Assembly (NCBI GenBank): GCA_902533795.1
Contig: CACAND010000003.1
Span: 24,617 to 88,616, forward strand
Source of the DNA: an uncultured Candidatus Actinomarina sp.
Lineage (GTDB): Bacteria; Actinomycetota; Acidimicrobiia; Actinomarinales; Actinomarinaceae
Length of the DNA: 64,000 nt
Direction: 5' to 3'
Of the stretch, positions 52,703-62,239 are shown in pieces (the first letter of the stretch is position 1; each line of letters opens with the position of its first letter). Both the position numbers and the translations under genes were made by a program. The notes beneath the pieces are model-generated. The model saw nothing but the letters and a program-made list of their open reading frames with translations, searched no databases and was not told where the DNA came from.

Positions 52703-54160
52703 TTATCTATATTCAGGACATGTTGTTTGGTAGTCACAATTAGCACACCAATCACCAACATTAAAAGAAGGTGATAACGAATCATTAGGATTCCAATTAG
52801 AAACTCTTTGTGCCTTGTCCTCGAATTTTTTAATTATAGAATCAAACTCACTTTCGCCAAATTTTCTCTTTTTTAACTTTCCACCATCTTTATTTGTATA
52901 AATATGAAAAACATACACTTCGTCTTCTTTCAGCAATAATTTTGCACCTAAAGCATATAACTCTGCTTCAGTAAGATCATCATTGCTTTCCTGACCTGTT
53001 TTGAGCTCAATAACTAACCCTTTTCCTTTATATCTTCCAACTAAATCTGCCTGACCCATAAATGTGACAGCAACTTTATCATCTCTTAATTCCATTTTTG
53101 AATTTGAAACTATTCCATCTTTTACAATCGAAAAACCTAGACCATACTCGGATAATTTTATTTCTAATTCCTTTTGATCTTCTACTTCATTATCCAAAGC
53201 ATTTATTAATTCTTCATATTTCTTGAGAATTTGTATTGAAAATTTTTCCTCTTCGTCCACCAGCATCTCTTTCAATCTCTCAATTTCTTTATCTCCAAAA
53301 ATGTTTTTATTTTTCTCAAGCATTTTTTGGGAGTAAGAATGAAATTTTTGACCAAGTTCAGCCTCAAATGATTCATTTTCAACATCTTTAGGAATTGCGT
53401 ATTGAGCCCGCCATGATGTCCAACGTTCACATGTTTCAAGATTCAACAAATTTGATTTGCTTATTAATATCCCTCTAAAGTTTGACTTTGGTTCTTGACC
53501 GTCCACCACAGGATATTGACCACATCTCGATGGTCTATCGCACATATAACAATGCAATCCAGGCGTTGCTTTTTTTCTATTCTCTTCAAATTCTCTAATT
53601 ATTTGAAAGTAGCTTTCAATAATTTCTTTTGAATTTGATGGTTCTTTTATTTCATCAAAATCATCTTTAATTAATTGAGCAGTTAAAAATGTTTCTCCAT
53701 CAAGTTTTGTATCTGCAACAATAGCTCTATCTATATCTTCTAAATCTGATACTCCTGCTTTAAGTTTTATATATTCTGAATTATCTTCGTCCTGAAGCTG
53801 ATATTGAAATGACGTATACATACCTTTTTGTTCACCATCAATTTCTTTTATAACTTCTTGTCTAAAAAAATCGATATTTACTTGAGGTAATGGCTTAGGT
53901 ACTAATGTCCTAAATCGTTCAAAAAGATCTGACATTATTTTTCTTTGAAGTGGATCATAAAATTGAAAATTTTCTTCTGCAACTTTAATTGCAACCTCAT
54001 CATCAGCATCATTGATTAGCCAATCAGATATTGCATTGTTAATACCACTCCATCTATCTAATCGTGAATTAGGTGTTAATGTTTTTGGACCAATAGATTC
54101 ATGACACTGTGATATTTTTTTTACATCATATGTTTTATAAAATTTGATACCCTGTTTCAT
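52703..54160 (-). CDS. PD-(D/E)XK nuclease-like protein with two Cys clusters
   Basis: GQADLVGRYKGKGLVIELKTG; CYMCDRPSRCGQYP and CANCDYQTTCPEY. Confidence 0.75.
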   Translation of the reverse strand: MKQGIKFYKTYDVKKISQCHESIGPKTLTPNSRLDRWSGINNAISDWLINDADDEVAIKVAEENFQFYDPLQRKIMSDLFERFRTLVPKPLPQVNIDFFRQEVIKEIDGEQKGMYTSFQYQLQDEDNSEYIKLKAGVSDLEDIDRAIVADTKLDGETFLTAQLIKDDFDEIKEPSNSKEIIESYFQIIREFEENRKKATPGLHCYMCDRPSRCGQYPVVDGQEPKSNFRGILISKSNLLNLETCERWTSWRAQYAIPKDVENESFEAELGQKFHSYSQKMLEKNKNIFGDKEIERLKEMLVDEEEKFSIQILKKYEELINALDNEVEDQKELEIKLSEYGLGFSIVKDGIVSNSKMELRDDKVAVTFMGQADLVGRYKGKGLVIELKTGQESNDDLTEAELYALGAKLLLKEDEVYVFHIYTNKDGGKLKKRKFGESEFDSIIKKFEDKAQRVSNWNPNDSLSPSFNVGDWCANCDYQTTCPEYR

Positions 54161-54298
54161 ACTCCTAAAGATAATTCAAATTTTCTTTAGATTATGTATT
54201 TCAAAATGAATTTATTTACAGGCTTATGATTTATATTGCAAATCTAAGGCTTCAAAAGGCCTTTATGACTGCCAAAACTGCCAAAAGTCATTATTACG

Positions 54299-55201
54299 TT
54301 AAGATTTAAAAAGATTTAAAAATAGACTCCTATATTTATCAGTATCACTTTTGAGGGCATCTCCATGGTTACGACAGTCAATAAAATCTTCAATAGAAGA
54401 ATTTACACCCAATAAATCCCTCAAATCTTGTATTTGTCCTTCAGGGATGATTTCGTCATTACCACAAGAAATTAAAATTGTGGGAATCCCTATTCCACTA
54501 CTTGAATCAAACTTTTCTTGAACAGAATTAAATTCAAAATTATAAATGAGATTACTTAACAAAACTGTCCCTGGTTTAAGCAGATTTGCCATTGCAGTAT
54601 TAAGAGGCGTCCTATAAGCAACTTGGTCGGTAAAAACAGCTAAAAGGTCCATATAGGGACTTTCTGCAAAGATTCCAACAATCTCAACACCTAAGTTCTG
54701 CTGATCAAAATCTAATCCTGTAAGTAATGCAGTTGTTGCGCCATAACTAAACCCCCAAATACCAAACCTAGTTAAATCTTTGGCATCTCTGTAATATGCA
54801 ATCGTATTAAATACGTCATTTACTTCGTCTACTCCAAAAGTAAAATCACCTTCCCCAGATTTTCCATGATTACGGAAATCAACTGCAATAATTGAATAAC
54901 CAAGATTGTTAAACTCTGCGATTTTATCCAATATTTCCTGATCAGCTTTTTGACTTCTCAGCCCATGCAACATAATTATTGTGATATCAGAATTATTTGG
55001 TATCCACCACGTAGAAAGTGAGCTTTGAGAAGTCAAGATATCATTCTCCTCATAAATTAAACCAAGACTTTCAGGTGTTGATTCATAGACTTCATCTCCA
55101 ATACTAAATGCTGAAAAAGCCACAAAAAATGATAGAAAAAAATATAGAAAAACGATTACAAAAAGAAAGATGAAAATCTTTTTATTTTTTATTAGGTTCA
55201 T
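54299..55201 (-). CDS. Membrane-anchored alpha/beta hydrolase
   Basis: N-terminal TM; MLHGLRSQKADQ, VDFRNHGKSGEG, GFSYGATTAL. Confidence 0.87.
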   Translation of the reverse strand: MNLIKNKKIFIFLFVIVFLYFFLSFFVAFSAFSIGDEVYESTPESLGLIYEENDILTSQSSLSTWWIPNNSDITIIMLHGLRSQKADQEILDKIAEFNNLGYSIIAVDFRNHGKSGEGDFTFGVDEVNDVFNTIAYYRDAKDLTRFGIWGFSYGATTALLTGLDFDQQNLGVEIVGIFAESPYMDLLAVFTDQVAYRTPLNTAMANLLKPGTVLLSNLIYNFEFNSVQEKFDSSSGIGIPTILISCGNDEIIPEGQIQDLRDLLGVNSSIEDFIDCRNHGDALKSDTDKYRSLFLNLFKS

Positions 55202-55607
55202 TCACATGTGACTTATTTGTTGGAATTTTAAAACCAACCAACCAAAAACTAAAAATCCCAGAAGCAAACAATACAATTCGAATAGCTGGATTATCTATAA
55301 ACATTGGTGAGATAGGAATAAGGGAGAGTGTTACGGTAACTAACATCATTGTTTGTGCATAAATCTTTGTTTTGAAAGTTATTCCTTTACCTTTTTTAAA
55401 ATCAAGTACATACTTACCAAATCTTGGATGGTTGATTAACCATTTGTACATCCTGTCAGAAGATCGTAAAAAAAGTATTGATGAGAGGATCATAAAAGGT
55501 GTTGTAGGAAGGCCAGGTATGATAATTCCAATTGCACCCAGGGAAAAACTTATAATTCCTAAAATCATATAAATTATTTTTTTGAAGTTTAACTTTGACA
55601 AATTCAT
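55182..55607 (-). CDS. DUF454 (YbaN-like) membrane protein
   Basis: GIIIPGLPTTPFMILSSILFLRSSDRMYKWLINHPRFGKYVLDFKKGKGI. Confidence 0.88.
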   Translation of the reverse strand: MNLSKLNFKKIIYMILGIISFSLGAIGIIIPGLPTTPFMILSSILFLRSSDRMYKWLINHPRFGKYVLDFKKGKGITFKTKIYAQTMMLVTVTLSLIPISPMFIDNPAIRIVLFASGIFSFWLVGFKIPTNKSHVNEPNKK

Positions 55608-55665
55608 AAAATATAACAGTACAGTTTATGTGTCATATCCATAATTGAGAGTGTAAAATTGTAAG

Positions 55666-57507
55666 GTGGGGAAAAGAATAGATAAATCGTTTAATACAAT
55701 ATTTTCTAGTTTGTATCCAAATTTTGACCAGGAAGAAATAAAAAACTCAAAAAAGTATTTTGATTTTATCATTGAAAATTTTCCAGACAGATCTGAAATT
55801 ATTCAATTGAAAGGCTTCTTCTTTATATTTTCTTTTGGATTAATAAAGCTTTTCATAAAGGACTCAAATATTCCAGAATTTGTAAAAAATTTACAAAGTT
55901 CTAATTTATCAATATTAAGAAAGCTAGGTTCTGGAATCACTGCATTATTTGGTTTAAGTACTGCAAGATCTCTTGATGGTGAGGGTTCAGTATATAAATA
56001 CCTTGATTACCCAATCTATAAAAATACAACAATTAATAAAAAAGACGTATCTATTCCAAAAAGTATAGAAGTAGCAGTAATTGGTAGTGGCTCAGGTGGA
56101 GGTGTCGCAGCTAATATACTCCAAGAAAAATATGAAGTAGGTATATTCGAAAAAGGTAGTTATGGCAACGGTGAGACAAACAATGAAACATTTGGGTATC
56201 ACAACTTCTATGACACAAACGCAATACAACAAACTAGAGGGTACAAAGTCCTACTTTTGGCAGGAATGGGAATTGGAGGAGGTACTAGTGTAAATTGGAC
56301 AACTTCTCTGCGAACACCTGACAAGATATTAAATGAATGGGATTCACTTACTGGACAAGACAACTATTTCAATTCGAGTGAATTTAAAAGCAGTATGGAT
56401 TATGTCTGTAAAGAATTAAATGTTGATGTAGAAAATAATCGAATCCCACAAAAAGAAGAGAAATTGGCTGAGGGTTTAGAGCTCAATAATCTAAGTTATA
56501 AAATTATCCCAAGGAATACCAGTAATGCAGATTGCACAGAATCTGGATTCAGTACCTTTGGTCGTTACGATGAAAGTATCAACTCCACTAACAAAGTTTG
56601 GTTCTCAGAAGATAAATTTGAACCTGAAAATGTATTCAGTGATACCAATATCAGAAGTCTTGATATATCTAATGGAAAAGCAACACACATTAATGTTGAA
56701 AATAATGGCGTATCACATAAAGTGGCGGTTGAAAAAGTCATACTTGCAGCTGGTTCCCTAAATACTCCTAAAATTCTGCTTGATAGTGGATATAAAAATA
56801 AACAACTTGGTCACAATTTAAAACTTCATCCCGTTTCAGGTGTTGCAGGTAAGTTCTCAGAAGAGCAAAAACCATGGGCAGGAACCATGCAGGGTATTCA
56901 TTCGGACGATAATTTGTTTAGGAAAGATAATTATGGTTATCTTCTGGAGGGACTACCAATGCATCCAAGTCTTTTCTTTCCGTTTTTTCCAAATAATAAT
57001 GATAAATTTGATGATTTTATTGAAAGTTATAAGTATTGGTCTGGAGGAATTGTTCTTACCTCAGACACAAGTTCTGGATCAATAATTAATAAAAACCCTC
57101 AACACTTATGGGATTACAATTTAAACGATTTCGATCATGACAATTTGATGCATGGAATGGAAAGCCTTGTTAGAGCAAATTATTTAGCTGGTGCAGAAGA
57201 GATTATGGTTGCAACTTCACCAACAATGCATTGGAAAAAATCATCAAATGAAGATATTGAAGAATTCTTGAATAAGGTGAAAGCTATTAAAAATCAACCT
57301 TTCCGAATGCTACTTGGATCAGCACATCAAATGGGTACGGCAAGAATGAACCCTGATCCAAATTTAGGTGTCACAGACTTAAATGGAAAAGTTCATGGAT
57401 TAGATAATGTCTATATTGTAGATTCGTCGGTATTTCCAAGATGTTCTGGAGTGAATCCAATGATAACTATTCAATCAACAAGCCATTTTTTGACTTCGAA
57501 GATATAA
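55666..57507 (+). CDS. GMC oxidoreductase with N-terminal helical domain (long-chain alcohol oxidase-like)
   Basis: AVIGSGSGGGVAANIL, GMGIGGGTSVNW, LGSAHQMGTARMNPDP, VDSSVFPRCSGVNPMITI; GTG start. Confidence 0.87.
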   Translation: MGKRIDKSFNTIFSSLYPNFDQEEIKNSKKYFDFIIENFPDRSEIIQLKGFFFIFSFGLIKLFIKDSNIPEFVKNLQSSNLSILRKLGSGITALFGLSTARSLDGEGSVYKYLDYPIYKNTTINKKDVSIPKSIEVAVIGSGSGGGVAANILQEKYEVGIFEKGSYGNGETNNETFGYHNFYDTNAIQQTRGYKVLLLAGMGIGGGTSVNWTTSLRTPDKILNEWDSLTGQDNYFNSSEFKSSMDYVCKELNVDVENNRIPQKEEKLAEGLELNNLSYKIIPRNTSNADCTESGFSTFGRYDESINSTNKVWFSEDKFEPENVFSDTNIRSLDISNGKATHINVENNGVSHKVAVEKVILAAGSLNTPKILLDSGYKNKQLGHNLKLHPVSGVAGKFSEEQKPWAGTMQGIHSDDNLFRKDNYGYLLEGLPMHPSLFFPFFPNNNDKFDDFIESYKYWSGGIVLTSDTSSGSIINKNPQHLWDYNLNDFDHDNLMHGMESLVRANYLAGAEEIMVATSPTMHWKKSSNEDIEEFLNKVKAIKNQPFRMLLGSAHQMGTARMNPDPNLGVTDLNGKVHGLDNVYIVDSSVFPRCSGVNPMITIQSTSHFLTSKI

Positions 57508-57508
57508 A

Positions 57509-58012
57509 TTACGGATAGTTCTTATCAGCTATAAAGAATGTCTGTGCGCGGTCTTGACCTAAATTTATAAATAATCCAGAAGATTCAACATGTACGTTTT
57601 CTCCAGAAAATATTGTTGACTCGGTATAAATCTTTTTGTCTTCGATCCTCGTAACCCAAGCACTCAACTCAAACTCTTCTTGCACTGGACATGGTGATCT
57701 GTAGTTAACTTCAAGATTGGCAGTCACACACCATAGATTATGGGTAACGGTAGCGTACCCCATCATCTCATCTAGGACAGTTGATAATATACCTCCATGA
57801 ACAAGACCTGGTCCTCCCTCGAATCTTTTCTCAAATGTATATTTAGCATATATTTTTTGATCTCTGATGATCGGAACCATCTTCATGCTCTGTGGATTTT
57901 CCACACCACTTACAAAAGAAGAGTCTGGATATATGTCTTGCAAGACTGTGCCTTCAGACCACCCCGAACTTGTAATTTCTAAATTGTCCCCGGTAATGTA
58001 TTTGTAGTTCAT
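57509..58012 (-). CDS. PaaI-like thioesterase
   Basis: FEGGPGLVHGGILSTVLDEMMGYA. Confidence 0.87.
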   Translation of the reverse strand: MNYKYITGDNLEITSSGWSEGTVLQDIYPDSSFVSGVENPQSMKMVPIIRDQKIYAKYTFEKRFEGGPGLVHGGILSTVLDEMMGYATVTHNLWCVTANLEVNYRSPCPVQEEFELSAWVTRIEDKKIYTESTIFSGENVHVESSGLFINLGQDRAQTFFIADKNYP

Positions 58013-58626
58013 TCGTTATTTTTTAATTCCTTACGTAATGATTCACTTACTATAGCATTTGTGAGATCTGAGCGAGTTCGCTCAATAATCGCTCTTGCTG
58101 TATCAGCGTAGCGTCTTAAACCTCCTGTAAGGGCATCTGGATAGTCAAGTTCATTAAATATCTCCATTGAGGACTCCATTACATCCAAATACTTTTCCCC
58201 TTCTTCAATTTCAAGTTTTCTTAATTTATCAAGTACTTTTCTTCTCCACTCTCCAATGGCATCGCCAAGTCCTTGTATATAATTTGAAGCTGAAACATTC
58301 ATTGTAGAAAATTCGAGAAGTATATTATTTTTTTCAAACTCGTAGACTAAAAATGCTTCAATTAGTTCCCGCTCAGAATCATTTACATATCCTGCAAAAC
58401 GTAACTCAGGAATATCTTTAAGTGAAGCTTGTAATTTTTTATAGTTATTATTTGCTTCATCTAAATGCGTTTTAGCCTCAACTAAATCATTTCTATGAAC
58501 ATTTCGTATAGATTTAGAACAAGATTTTATAATTTCTCTAGAGAGTTTTAAGGACTGTTCTCGTATCTCGTTTAATTTATCAAATTCTTTAACGAGACTA
58601 TTTGTAATCTGCTCAGGTGATTTCAA
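58009..58626 (-). CDS. Translin-family protein
   Basis: SREIIKSCSKSIRNVHRND...YIQGLGDAIGEWRRKVLDKL...YPDALTGGLRRYADTARAIIERTRSDLTNAI. Confidence 0.75.
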   Translation of the reverse strand: MKSPEQITNSLVKEFDKLNEIREQSLKLSREIIKSCSKSIRNVHRNDLVEAKTHLDEANNNYKKLQASLKDIPELRFAGYVNDSERELIEAFLVYEFEKNNILLEFSTMNVSASNYIQGLGDAIGEWRRKVLDKLRKLEIEEGEKYLDVMESSMEIFNELDYPDALTGGLRRYADTARAIIERTRSDLTNAIVSESLRKELKNNE

Positions 58627-58629
58627 GTT

Positions 58630-59007
58630 TTAAACAGCTTCTTTGAAGTAGCTTTCTTCCTCTACCTTTTTCATTTCTTGTTGATTTCCAAGACTTAAGT
58701 TGTTTTGCATTTGCATAGATCTTCTTATTTGAAACGAGAGAAATGCATAAACGCCAAAGATAACATCAAATACGAGGTGAGCTATAAAAATTGGAACAGA
58801 CATGGTTTGAATTGATATGAAAAAAGTTGAAATTGCTATCAAACCAAGCACCAAATAACCTCTTCTCTGTTTGTTGACCATAAAATCATATTCACGAGAG
58901 ATCATAAACGAGTAGTTGCTTTGATTTTTTGAAATTTGTACTTCAGGAAGGATTACCGCCATCGAAAGCGATAATAATAATCCTATTAAAACTAATGTTG
59001 AACTCAT
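58630..59007 (-). CDS. Small membrane protein, unknown function
   Basis: 125 aa, 3-4 hydrophobic segments; 4 bp from translin-like gene. Confidence 0.6.
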   Translation of the reverse strand: MSSTLVLIGLLLSLSMAVILPEVQISKNQSNYSFMISREYDFMVNKQRRGYLVLGLIAISTFFISIQTMSVPIFIAHLVFDVIFGVYAFLSFQIRRSMQMQNNLSLGNQQEMKKVEEESYFKEAV

Positions 59008-59068
59008 AGCCCTGCCTCAACTCTTCTTAAAAATATATTACAACAAAATAAATTATTATTCTTAAAAT

Positions 59069-59668
59069 CTAAAATTTATTCTCGTCACCTTTTGATAGTC
59101 TTGAAAGATTTTCCCGATGTTGATAGAAAATCAAAACGACAATTAAAATCTGTGACGCTGTGATTAACACTGTACTTTCTTGAAAAATGATATAAATTGC
59201 ACCAACTGTACATGTAATCAGACTAGATATTGCAGAAATTCTAAAAATATAGAATATTCCGAAATAAAGTACAACAAATCCGAGAATAAAGAAAAACTGC
59301 CAAAATACGATATCTAAATCTGGTGCAAGAAAAATTATATAACCTACAACAGTCCCTAAATAAGTAGCAACTCCTTTTCCACCTTTAAATTTATAAAAAA
59401 TTGGAAAACAATGGCCTACCACAGCCATAACGCCATAAATAATACTCTCTGTTTGTATTCCAAAAAGGAGAAATGGCATTACTCCCTTAAATAAATCTCC
59501 TAATAAAACAACAATGGCATAATTTCTACCAAGTGCGCGTAAAACATTGGATGAGCCAGGATTACCACTACCTATTTCCTGAATATTGATTTTTTTGTAT
59601 TTTGCAACAAGGTATGCAAAATTGATTGAACCAATCAAATAACAAACAATCACTGCAACAATATTCAT
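59069..59668 (-). CDS. plsY: Glycerol-3-phosphate acyltransferase
   Basis: GSINFAYLVAKYKKINIQEIGSGNPGSSNVLRALG, FKGGKGVATYLG. Confidence 0.96.
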   Translation of the reverse strand: MNIVAVIVCYLIGSINFAYLVAKYKKINIQEIGSGNPGSSNVLRALGRNYAIVVLLGDLFKGVMPFLLFGIQTESIIYGVMAVVGHCFPIFYKFKGGKGVATYLGTVVGYIIFLAPDLDIVFWQFFFILGFVVLYFGIFYIFRISAISSLITCTVGAIYIIFQESTVLITASQILIVVLIFYQHRENLSRLSKGDENKF

Positions 59669-59748
59669 GATTAGATTCTACCGATTTAAATTAAATTAAG
59701 TTTTTATTCCATTAAGGTATTTTTAATTTATTGTGGTATTTGAGATAA

Positions 59749-59898
59749 ATGATCATTGATAACTGTAACAAAAAGAGATTTAAGTCTGAAAACGAGGCCA
59801 GAAAAGAACGTGGGTGGGCTGAATCAGAATATAATCAACGATTCAATATTTATAAATGTAGTGATTGCAACGACTGGCATTTAGCTAGTATAAAATAG
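59749..59898 (+). CDS. 49-aa putative zinc-ribbon protein (not in supplied ORF track)
   Basis: MIIDNCNKKRFKSENEARKERGWAESEYNQRFNIYKCSDCNDWHLASIK; stop directly abuts uppP ATG. Confidence 0.65.
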   Translation: MIIDNCNKKRFKSENEARKERGWAESEYNQRFNIYKCSDCNDWHLASIK

Positions 59899-60654
59899 AT
59901 GCTTGAATTTTTTACTGGCGTATTACAGGGGATAACAGAATTCTTACCAATTTCTTCAAGCGGTCATTTAGTAATATTGTCGTCTTTAAGCCAAGATATA
60001 AATTTAAATACAAATGATATTGCTTTTCTACATATTGGAACACTATTTTCAATTTTGATATTTTATAGACAAAGAATAAGAAAAATATTTGAAAGCACTG
60101 AAACTTTTTTATTTTTTCTAAAAGTGGTAGTTGTCGGCGTGATACCAGCTGCTTTAGTTGGTTTCTTTACTCCGATCCAGAACACCATAGATGAGAGTCC
60201 CCAGATTCTTTTAGTAACGGGAATCTCATACCTCCTATTCTCAATACTTTTAATATTCTCAGAAAAAATTAATAACAAAGAATCGTTTTCAATCACAGAG
60301 TTGACCGTAAATAATGCATTTCTAATTGGATTGGCTCAATCCTTTGCTTTGCTACCAGGAGTATCCCGTTCAGGAGTCACATTAATTACTGCGATGTATC
60401 TTGGGATGAAAAAAGCAGATGCGATTTACTTTTCTTTACTTCTTGGCATTCCAACAATTTTTGGTGCATGGGGCCTAACGTTTGTGACTCAGTCTTATGA
60501 ACTTAATTCAGGAATTATTTTTCCAACGATGATTGCAATGATAACTGGACTAGTTGCAATAAAACTCCTTGTGGATTTCACAACAAATTCTAAACTTCAA
60601 TATTTTGGATACTACTGTCTTTTACTCGGAATTATTTGTTTAGTAATTAATTAA
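59899..60654 (+). CDS. uppP: Undecaprenyl-diphosphatase
   Basis: GVLQGITEFLPISSSGHLVIL, LLPGVSRSGVTLI. Confidence 0.97.
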   Translation: MLEFFTGVLQGITEFLPISSSGHLVILSSLSQDINLNTNDIAFLHIGTLFSILIFYRQRIRKIFESTETFLFFLKVVVVGVIPAALVGFFTPIQNTIDESPQILLVTGISYLLFSILLIFSEKINNKESFSITELTVNNAFLIGLAQSFALLPGVSRSGVTLITAMYLGMKKADAIYFSLLLGIPTIFGAWGLTFVTQSYELNSGIIFPTMIAMITGLVAIKLLVDFTTNSKLQYFGYYCLLLGIICLVIN

Positions 60655-61675
60655 TTTTTAAATTTATAGGTTTTTTCTTAGGAGCTATATTGTTAATTGC
60701 ATTCACCATATTTTCAATGACTGAAAAATTTTCATCAGATGCAAATTCAGCCAAATTGCCACTTTCCGAATATTCAGATACGTTGTTGTAGAGAGGAAGA
60801 GATCCTATAAAATCTACATTTAGTCTTTTGGAAAGCTCTTCTCCCCCGCCTTGTCCAAAAGGAAATAATTTTTCTTTGCCATTTTCTAAAAATGACATAT
60901 TTTCAATAACTCCAATAATGCTTGAATTAACTTTTTGTGACATTATTCCAGCCCTCTCAGCTACTGCAGTTGCATTACTTTGAGGTGTAGTAACAATAAT
61001 TGTTTCATAGAAATTTAAAAATTGAGATAATGATATTGAAACATCCCCTGTTCCAGGTGGCATATCAATTAATAATATATCAATGTCTTGCCATAGGACT
61101 TCATACAAAAACTGTTCTATTGCTTTATGAAGCATTGGTCCTCTCCAAATTACAGCTTCATCCTGTTTAACAAAATATTCCATTGAAATTACATTTAAGC
61201 CATTTATTTTTGATGGAAAAATTCTATTGTTAAAGGGAATTGGTGGAAATTTAGCACCAAGCATTTTGGGTATTGAATAGCCCCAAATATCAGCATCTAA
61301 TATGCCTACTTTCTTTCCTTGCTTTGCGAAACCCATGCCAATCAATGATGAGATTGTTGACTTCCCTACTCCACCTTTTCCAGAGGAAATACCAATTATT
61401 CGTTTTCCTACATTGAAGTTTTTCTTTACATCTTCGATAGATAGATCTGCATTAACCAACTTGCTTGCTGAAGCCATATCATCAGTTGTTGGCTCTATAA
61501 ATTTCAAAGGAACAGAGCTATCTATCTCTTTAATCATTTCAGTAACAGCAGATTGGACCCAATCAATATTGAAATAATCAAAAACCTCTAACTCGTTATT
61601 TTTGTTTAAGTTGAAACATCCAAGTTCCTCAAAGGTTTTATTGAATCCTGGATAAATAACATTTTCAAATTTCAT
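60647..61675 (-). CDS. mrp: Mrp/ApbC-family Fe-S carrier P-loop ATPase
   Basis: GISSGKGGVGKSTISSLIG, LIDMPPGTGDVSISLSQ. Confidence 0.93.
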   Translation of the reverse strand: MKFENVIYPGFNKTFEELGCFNLNKNNELEVFDYFNIDWVQSAVTEMIKEIDSSVPLKFIEPTTDDMASASKLVNADLSIEDVKKNFNVGKRIIGISSGKGGVGKSTISSLIGMGFAKQGKKVGILDADIWGYSIPKMLGAKFPPIPFNNRIFPSKINGLNVISMEYFVKQDEAVIWRGPMLHKAIEQFLYEVLWQDIDILLIDMPPGTGDVSISLSQFLNFYETIIVTTPQSNATAVAERAGIMSQKVNSSIIGVIENMSFLENGKEKLFPFGQGGGEELSKRLNVDFIGSLPLYNNVSEYSESGNLAEFASDENFSVIENMVNAINNIAPKKKPINLKIN

Positions 61676-61716
61676 ACTTATGTATTTTATGTTCAATTCT
61701 TTATTAAATTGAAATT

Positions 61717-62208
61717 ATGTTGAAAAGAAATTTTATCTTAATTGCATTGATAGTCCTGGTTGGAGTTGTTTCAGTATTTTTTGATAATGAAACTGTCGAT
61801 GAGGAGATTCTCCCAAGCAATCAAAACATCGATTTATCGAATATTAATGAAGTTTTAGATACTAATTTTCAAATTACCGAAGAGTCGTATGTGATAATTA
61901 ATCTCTGGGCTACGTGGTGTACTCCGTGTATAGAGGAAGTAGGCTACCTCCAAGAATTACACGATACTGGGAATTTCTATGTGATAGGTTTACTAGTTGA
62001 TGATTCAGAAAGTAATGCTGAAGAATTTATCCTTGAACAAAATCTAACTTATGAGAATGTGTTATCACAGGATAAAATTGAAGCATTTATTACTCAATTT
62101 TTTTGGAGCGGCATACCGACCACCCTTTTGTTAGATCAAAATTTTGAAGTATTGCATACATTTAATGGTCCCGTGACATACAAAATGATTCTTGATTACG
62201 TAAGTTAA
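61717..62208 (+). CDS. TlpA-like thioredoxin-fold lipoprotein/membrane-anchored protein
   Basis: IINLWATWCTPCIEEVGYLQEL; N-terminal TM; GIPTTLLLDQN. Confidence 0.9.
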   Translation: MLKRNFILIALIVLVGVVSVFFDNETVDEEILPSNQNIDLSNINEVLDTNFQITEESYVIINLWATWCTPCIEEVGYLQELHDTGNFYVIGLLVDDSESNAEEFILEQNLTYENVLSQDKIEAFITQFFWSGIPTTLLLDQNFEVLHTFNGPVTYKMILDYVS

Positions 62209-62239
62209 TACAAAAATATTTTCTGCGTATAATTAATTT

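Noticed and set aside
54240-54298. Short repeats TTTTGGCAG x2 and AAGGC/GCCTT hairpin between the hydrolase and nuclease genes
   Set aside because: Two copies and a 5-bp stem without U-tract are too weak for a terminator, repeat array or RNA gene call.
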